A DNA stretch of 64,000 bases, taken from the NCBI RefSeq assembly GCF_029867415.1, contig NC_081186.1, positions 12,532,930 to 12,596,929 of the forward strand. The letters run 5' to 3'. Every line of letters begins with the position of its first letter. Positions within the stretch are counted from its first letter, which is position 1. The stretch is from Vicia villosa. Lineage: Eukaryota > Streptophyta > Magnoliopsida > Fabales > Fabaceae. Below are positions 63,364-64,000 of this stretch, one piece after another. The notes beneath the pieces were generated by a model. It had not been told where the DNA came from and made no database searches. It worked only from the letters and a program-made list of their open reading frames with translations. A program made the translations under genes and the position numbers.

Positions 63364-64000
<637 letters not shown>

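Overview
This is a plant nuclear window, almost certainly from a large-genome legume and most likely tribe Fabeae (pea, vetch, lentil or lathyrus type). The reasons are the many-intron chloroplast CcdA-like gene, and the dominance of very long Ogre-type LTRs with an arginine-tRNA-like primer site (TGGCGACTCTGCTGGGGAC) over copia, chromovirus-like, CACTA and MULE remnants. The species is inferred, not proven. Only one gene looks like a functional single-copy host gene; about 90% of the window is transposable-element DNA.

Layout. (1) 1-8137: right-hand part of a CACTA (En/Spm) transposon. It carries an intact 1071-aa TNP2-type transposase and an intact five-exon TnpA-like gene, both on the minus strand, then palindromic subterminal repeats and a terminal CACTACGCCAAA inverted repeat. 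(2) 8138-10889: gag and LTR of a minus-strand copia element that the CACTA element entered; its LTR has a primer site on one side and a polypurine tract on the other. (3) 10890-15132: 3' ends of copia-type elements, the last ending in a plus-strand LTR. (4) 15305-21575: a plant-mobile-domain (MAIN-like/PMD) pseudogene in three pieces, split by a 1.0-kb LTR-like insertion and by a 3982-bp solo Ogre-like LTR with a perfect GAGTC duplication. (5) 21576-22945: AT/CAA-rich repeat DNA and an orphan CACTA end. (6) 22946-52963: a deep nest. A chromovirus-like element (gag and protease, LTR 50721-52963) is cut by an Ogre-like LTR ending at 47634. That LTR is split by a chromovirus-like solo LTR (25084-46515, GTAAT duplication), which is split by a second Ogre-like LTR, which is split in turn by a complete 15.6-kb non-autonomous Ogre-like element (28750-44362, AGACC duplication). 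(7) 52969-54827: the copia gag and LTR into which the chromovirus-like element inserted.

(8) 54862-58270: decayed minus-strand transposase genes, comprising a FAR1-related fragment and a MULE transposase with SWIM finger followed by an OTU-like domain. (9) 58750-62373: the plus-strand CcdA-like gene, 12 exons and 344 codons, with both redox cysteines and a 154-bp AT microsatellite in intron 10. (10) 62818-64000: a copia reverse-transcriptase fragment, then a hAT-like start with AAACCGGTTT repeats.

How the parts relate. The CACTA genes would act together: the TNP2-type protein cuts at the ends and the TnpA-like protein binds the subterminal repeats. The 15.6-kb element has all cis signals of an Ogre-like retrotransposon (LTRs, primer site, polypurine tract) but no recognisable gag or pol, so it would have to be mobilised in trans. 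All boundaries and splice sites were read by eye, without alignments.
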